Shown here: positions 60,742 through 64,000 of the stretch, one piece after another
How the letters are laid out: each line of letters starts with the position of its first letter
Position numbering within the stretch: position 1 is the stretch's first letter
DNA from: Luteibacter aegosomaticola
GTDB taxonomy: Bacteria; Pseudomonadota; Gammaproteobacteria; Xanthomonadales; Rhodanobacteraceae
Assembly: GCF_023078475.1 (NCBI RefSeq)
Contig: NZ_CP095741.1
Coordinates: forward strand, 62,001-126,000
Direction: 5' to 3'
Length of the DNA: 64,000 nucleotides
Notes under the pieces: generated by a model
What the model was told of the DNA's origin: nothing
Database searches by the model: none
What the model saw: the letters and a program-made list of their open reading frames with translations, nothing else
Made by a program: the position numbers and the translations under genes

Positions 60742-63700
60742 TCAGACCTCACGAGCCGCGTGTTCAAGAAGGCGGCGCTCACGGCGAGCGGCACGCTTCG
60801 CCTCGGAGCGTTCGTTCCACGCGCGGATCAGCACATAGAAGAGCGGGGTAAAGATCAGGCCGAAGAAGGTGACGCCCAGCATGCCGGCGAACACCGCCAC
60901 GCCCATGGCATGGCGCATTTCCGCGCCGGCGCCATGCGAGGTCACCAGCGGCACCACGCCCATGATGAAGGCGAACGAGGTCATCAGGATCGGGCGAAGA
61001 CGTAGGCGGGCTGCTTCAAGCACGGCATCCACGCGGTTCATGCCTTCGATTTCGGCCTCGCGGGCAAACTCGACGATCAGGATCGCGTTCTTGCACGCCA
61101 GGCCCACCAGCACGATCAGGCCGATCTGGGTGAAGATGTTGTTGTCGCCGCCGGTCAGGATCACACCGGTGATCGCGGACAGCAGCACCATCGGCACGAT
61201 CAGGATCACGGCCAGCGGCAGGCTCAGGCTTTCATACAGCGAAGCCAGCACCAGGAACACGAGCAGCACCGACAGCGGGAACACCAGCACGGCGGTGTTG
61301 CCGGCCAGGATCTGCTGGTACGTCAGCTCGGTCCACTCGTAGGTCATGCCGTTCGGCAGGTTGGCCTGGACAAGCTTCTCCATGGCGGCCTGGGCCTGGC
61401 CCGTGCTGAAGCCCGGTGCCGCGCCACCGTTGATCTCGGCGGTGGGGTAACCGTTGTAGTGCTGCACGCGATCCGGGCCGTTGCTCTGGCGCACGGTGAG
61501 GAACGAACCCAGCGGCACGAGATCGCCCGCCGCGTTACGCGTCTTCAGGTTGGCCACATCCGACGGCTCGTGGCGGAAGCCCGGCTCGGCGGAAACGTTG
61601 ACCTGATAGGTGCGACCGAAGCGGTTGAAGTCGTTCACGTAGAGCGAGCCGAGGTAGGCGGCCATCGTCTGGAACACATCGCCCAGATCGATACCTTCCG
61701 ACTTCGCCTTCTCGCGATCGATATCCGCGTCGTACTGCGGCACGCTCACCTGGTAGCTGGTGAACAGGTGGGCAAGTTCAGGCGTCTTCTGGCTCTGCGC
61801 GATGATGCCCTGGGTCTGCTTGTAAAGCTCCTCGAAGCCCATGTCGCCACGGTCTTCGATCTGCATGCGGAAACCACCGATCGTGCCCAGGCCATTCACC
61901 GGCGGGGGCGGGAAGATCGCGATGTACGCATCCTGGATCGAAGCGAACTGGCCGTTGAGGCGGGCAGCGATCGCTTCCGCCGAGAGGTCCTTCGAACGGC
62001 GCTCTTCGAACGGCTTGAGCGTGACGAACACGATGCCGGCATTGGTGCTGTTGGTGAAGCCATTGATCGACAGGCCCGGGAACTGCACGGCGCTTTCGAC
62101 GCCCGGATCCTTCAGCGCGATATCACCCATGCGGCGGATCACGCCTTCGGTACGGTCGAGCGAAGCGGCATCCGGCAGCTGCGCGAACGACACCAGGTAC
62201 TGCTTATCCTGGGTCGGCACGAAGCCGGTCGGGGTCTTGGCGAAGCCGAGCACACCCAGGCTCACGAGGCCGGCGTACAGCACCAGCACCACGGCCGAGA
62301 AGCGCAGGATCTTCTTCACGCCACCGACGTAACCGTCAGCCGCTTTTTCGAACGTGCGGTTGAACGGACGGAACAGCCAGCCGAGGCTGCGATCCATCCA
62401 CACGGTGAGCTTGTCCTTCGGCTCGTCGCGGCCCTTCAGCAGGATCGCGGCCAGTGCTGGGGAAAGCGTGAGCGAGTTGAACGCCGAGATCACCGTCGAG
62501 ATGGCGATGGTCAGGGCGAACTGGCGATAGAACTGGCCAGTGAGGCCGCTGATGAAAGCAGCCGGCACGAACACGGCGCAAAGCACGAGGGCCGTGGCCA
62601 CGATCGGGCCGGTCACTTCGGTCATCGCCTGGCGCGTGGCCATCTTCGGATCGAGCCCGTGCTCGATGTGTCGCTCGACGTTTTCCACCACCACGATCGC
62701 ATCGTCCACGACGATACCGATGGCGAGCACCAGGCCGAACAGGGAGAGCGCGTTCAGCGAGAAGCCCGCGACGTACATGATCGCGAACGTACCGATCAGC
62801 GAGACCGGCACCGCGACGAGCGGGATGATCGAGGCGCGCCACGTCTGCAGGAACAGGATCACGACGAGCACGACCAGGATGATCGCTTCAAACAGCGTAT
62901 GCACCACCGCTTCGATCGAACCGCGCACGAACACGGTGGGATCGTAGACGATCGAGTAATCGACGCCCTGCGGGAATTCCTTCTTCAGCGTAGCCATCTC
63001 GGCACGCACTTCGTCCGAGATCGCGATCGCGTTCGAACCCGGGCGCTGGAAGATGGGGATCGCGACGGCTTCCTTATTGTTCAGGAGGCTGCGCAGCGCG
63101 TAGTTGTTCGAACCGAGTTCCACGCGCGCGACATCGCGCAGGTGGGTGACAGATGCGCCATCGCTGCGAACGATGATGTTGGAGAAGTCATCTTCCGTGA
63201 TCAGGCGGCCGCGCGTGTTGATGTTCACCTGGAACGCGTTGCTGTTGGGGCCCGGGGGCGCGTTCAGCGCACCGGCCGCGACTTCGATGTTCTGCTCGCG
63301 GATCGCATTCACCACGTCACCGGTGGTGAGGTTGCGGATGGCCAGCTGCTCCGGGTTCATCCAGATGCGCATGCTGTACTCACCAGCGCCGAACAGCTGC
63401 ACGTCACCGACGCCATCCAGGCGGGCGAGCTGGTCCTTGATGTGCGTGCGTGCATAGTTCGACAGGTAGAGCATGTCGTAGCGGTTATCCGGCGACGTGA
63501 GATGCACGACCATGGTCAGGTCGGGCGAGCTCTTGGTCGTCGTCACGCCGAGGCGCTGCACTTCCTCCGGCAGACGCGGCTGCGCCTGCGCCACGCGGTT
63601 CTGCACCTGCACCTGGGCGTTATCCAGGTCGGTGCCGAGCGCGAAGGTGACGGTGAGCGTCATCGCGCCATCGCTGGTCGACTGCGAGGAGGTGTAGAGC

Positions 63701-63930
63701 ATGCCTTCCACGCCGTTGATCTGTTCTTCCAGCGGCGTGGCAACGGTTTCGGCGATGGTCTTGGGGTTGGCGCCGGGGTAGGTCGCCTTCACCACGACGG
63801 TGGGCGGCACCACTTCGGGGTATTCGCTGATCGGTAGCTTGAACACGGCGATACTACCCGCGATCAGGAAGAGCACCGATAGCACGCCCGCAAGGATCGG
63901 GCGTTCTACGAAGAATTGAGCGATTTTCAT
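60742..63930 (-). CDS. RND (HAE1) multidrug efflux pump, MexF/AcrB-like
   Basis: 1062-residue inner-membrane proton/drug antiporter. HAE1 features: FFVERPILAGVLSVLFLIAGSIAVFKLPISEYPEVVPPTV opening, TM4 with GLVLAIGIVVDDAIVVVENVER (the Asp pair of the proton relay), TM10 with LIVLVGLACKNAILIVEFA (the partner Lys), and two large periplasmic loops. Twelve TM helices fit the usual RND fold. Sequence at SQSTSDGAMTLTVTFALGTDLDNAQVQVQNRV and GALNAPPGPNSNAFQVNI is close to the MexF/OqxB group, which exports chloramphenicol and quinolones. Followed 3 bp later by its channel; preceded by the adaptor cut at the window edge. Confidence 0.95.
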   Translation of the reverse strand: MKIAQFFVERPILAGVLSVLFLIAGSIAVFKLPISEYPEVVPPTVVVKATYPGANPKTIAETVATPLEEQINGVEGMLYTSSQSTSDGAMTLTVTFALGTDLDNAQVQVQNRVAQAQPRLPEEVQRLGVTTTKSSPDLTMVVHLTSPDNRYDMLYLSNYARTHIKDQLARLDGVGDVQLFGAGEYSMRIWMNPEQLAIRNLTTGDVVNAIREQNIEVAAGALNAPPGPNSNAFQVNINTRGRLITEDDFSNIIVRSDGASVTHLRDVARVELGSNNYALRSLLNNKEAVAIPIFQRPGSNAIAISDEVRAEMATLKKEFPQGVDYSIVYDPTVFVRGSIEAVVHTLFEAIILVVLVVILFLQTWRASIIPLVAVPVSLIGTFAIMYVAGFSLNALSLFGLVLAIGIVVDDAIVVVENVERHIEHGLDPKMATRQAMTEVTGPIVATALVLCAVFVPAAFISGLTGQFYRQFALTIAISTVISAFNSLTLSPALAAILLKGRDEPKDKLTVWMDRSLGWLFRPFNRTFEKAADGYVGGVKKILRFSAVVLVLYAGLVSLGVLGFAKTPTGFVPTQDKQYLVSFAQLPDAASLDRTEGVIRRMGDIALKDPGVESAVQFPGLSINGFTNSTNAGIVFVTLKPFEERRSKDLSAEAIAARLNGQFASIQDAYIAIFPPPPVNGLGTIGGFRMQIEDRGDMGFEELYKQTQGIIAQSQKTPELAHLFTSYQVSVPQYDADIDREKAKSEGIDLGDVFQTMAAYLGSLYVNDFNRFGRTYQVNVSAEPGFRHEPSDVANLKTRNAAGDLVPLGSFLTVRQSNGPDRVQHYNGYPTAEINGGAAPGFSTGQAQAAMEKLVQANLPNGMTYEWTELTYQQILAGNTAVLVFPLSVLLVFLVLASLYESLSLPLAVILIVPMVLLSAITGVILTGGDNNIFTQIGLIVLVGLACKNAILIVEFAREAEIEGMNRVDAVLEAARLRLRPILMTSFAFIMGVVPLVTSHGAGAEMRHAMGVAVFAGMLGVTFFGLIFTPLFYVLIRAWNERSEAKRAARRERRLLEHAAREV

Positions 63931-63938
63931 GGGAGGAA

Positions 63939-64000
63939 TCAGTCCTTCGCCTGCGCGACGCTATCGACACCGGCCGGGCGGCTGGCGACGTTGCGCGCGC
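63939..64000 (-). CDS. RND periplasmic adaptor, C-terminal end only (cut by window edge)
   Basis: The minus-strand frame that ends with TGA at 63939-63941 reads ARNVASRPAGVDSVAQAKD. It stops 9 bp before the RND pump start (GGGAGGAATC carries the pump's SD), the expected position for the AcrA/MexE-like adaptor. The short tail with no fold is typical of adaptor C-termini. Only about 19 codons are visible, so identity rests on context. Confidence 0.6.
   Translation of the reverse strand, partial: ARNVASRPAGVDSVAQAKD

Noticed and set aside
61459..63837. 792-aa open frame on the plus strand
   Set aside because: Antisense of the RND pump gene; composition rich in His, Arg, Asp and Glu with no motif.
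1..64000. tRNA, rRNA, IS element or integron
   Set aside because: No cloverleaf-like sequence with TTCGA-type arm, no transposase or integrase ORF and no terminal repeats were noticed on reading; a tRNAscan or ISfinder run was not possible.

Overview
The window reads as a high-GC gammaproteobacterial chromosome, most like the Xanthomonadales family Rhodanobacteraceae (Luteibacter/Dyella type). This is inferred from strong third-position G/C, several TonB/Fur-type iron genes, many lone AraC/TetR/SDR cassettes, and two families of short palindromic REP-like elements (TAGGAGCGCGC... and TAGGAGCCCACCC...). The genus cannot be proven from the sequence alone. No rRNA, tRNA, CRISPR array, integrase or transposase was seen. 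Both edges cut genes: a GGDEF protein on the left and an RND adaptor on the right.

Layout. 1-5.9 kb: end of a diguanylate cyclase, a mug-type DNA glycosylase coupled to a TetR regulator, and a divergent EmrA/EmrB/OMF efflux operon with overlapping divergent promoters. 5.9-20.3 kb: a metabolic and regulatory patchwork (phosphodiesterase, GlxA-type regulators, amine oxidase, DNA polymerase II, SDRs, a 3-methyladenine-type glycosylase, an Asp-nucleophile hydrolase controlled by a CGNR regulator, an FAD monooxygenase). 20.4-30.7 kb: Fur-linked TonB receptor, flavoprotein oxidase, nitronate monooxygenase, two-component system, secreted esterase and two surface-glycan transferases. 30.9-36.4 kb: a large secreted RHS/YD-repeat protein with a C-terminal domain resembling polymorphic toxin type 44, followed by a small lipoprotein and a small membrane protein (immunity candidates). 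36.5-46 kb: M24-like peptidase, lipoprotein esterase, Fur-box-linked DUF3649-PepSY-DUF3325 iron operon, GH43, TetR, patatin, fructose-1,6-bisphosphatase, GST and a WYL regulator. 46-54.6 kb: DUF885 peptidase, a RES-Xre toxin-antitoxin pair, GDSL hydrolase, phenylalanine hydroxylase with a divergent Lrp regulator, PlsC and a YheT-like hydrolase, PEBP. 54.7-57.4 kb: a five-gene membrane/stress cluster (DUF1328, DUF883-like, holin-X-like, small protein, AI-2E transporter family). 57.5-64 kb: methyltransferase, SDR and an RND efflux operon.

The most interesting signals are: two copies of a 31-bp dyad over an apparently leaderless regulator promoter (18461-18554); the same CTGACA-N6-TGTCAG palindrome about 50 bp upstream of both polB and an unrelated small ORF; a structured, terminator-bearing intergenic region at about 50.0-50.16 kb that may be a small RNA; three genes whose stop codon is supplied by a REP element; the RHS toxin locus with a perfect 14-bp hairpin between toxin and next gene; and a small-ORF island before polB.
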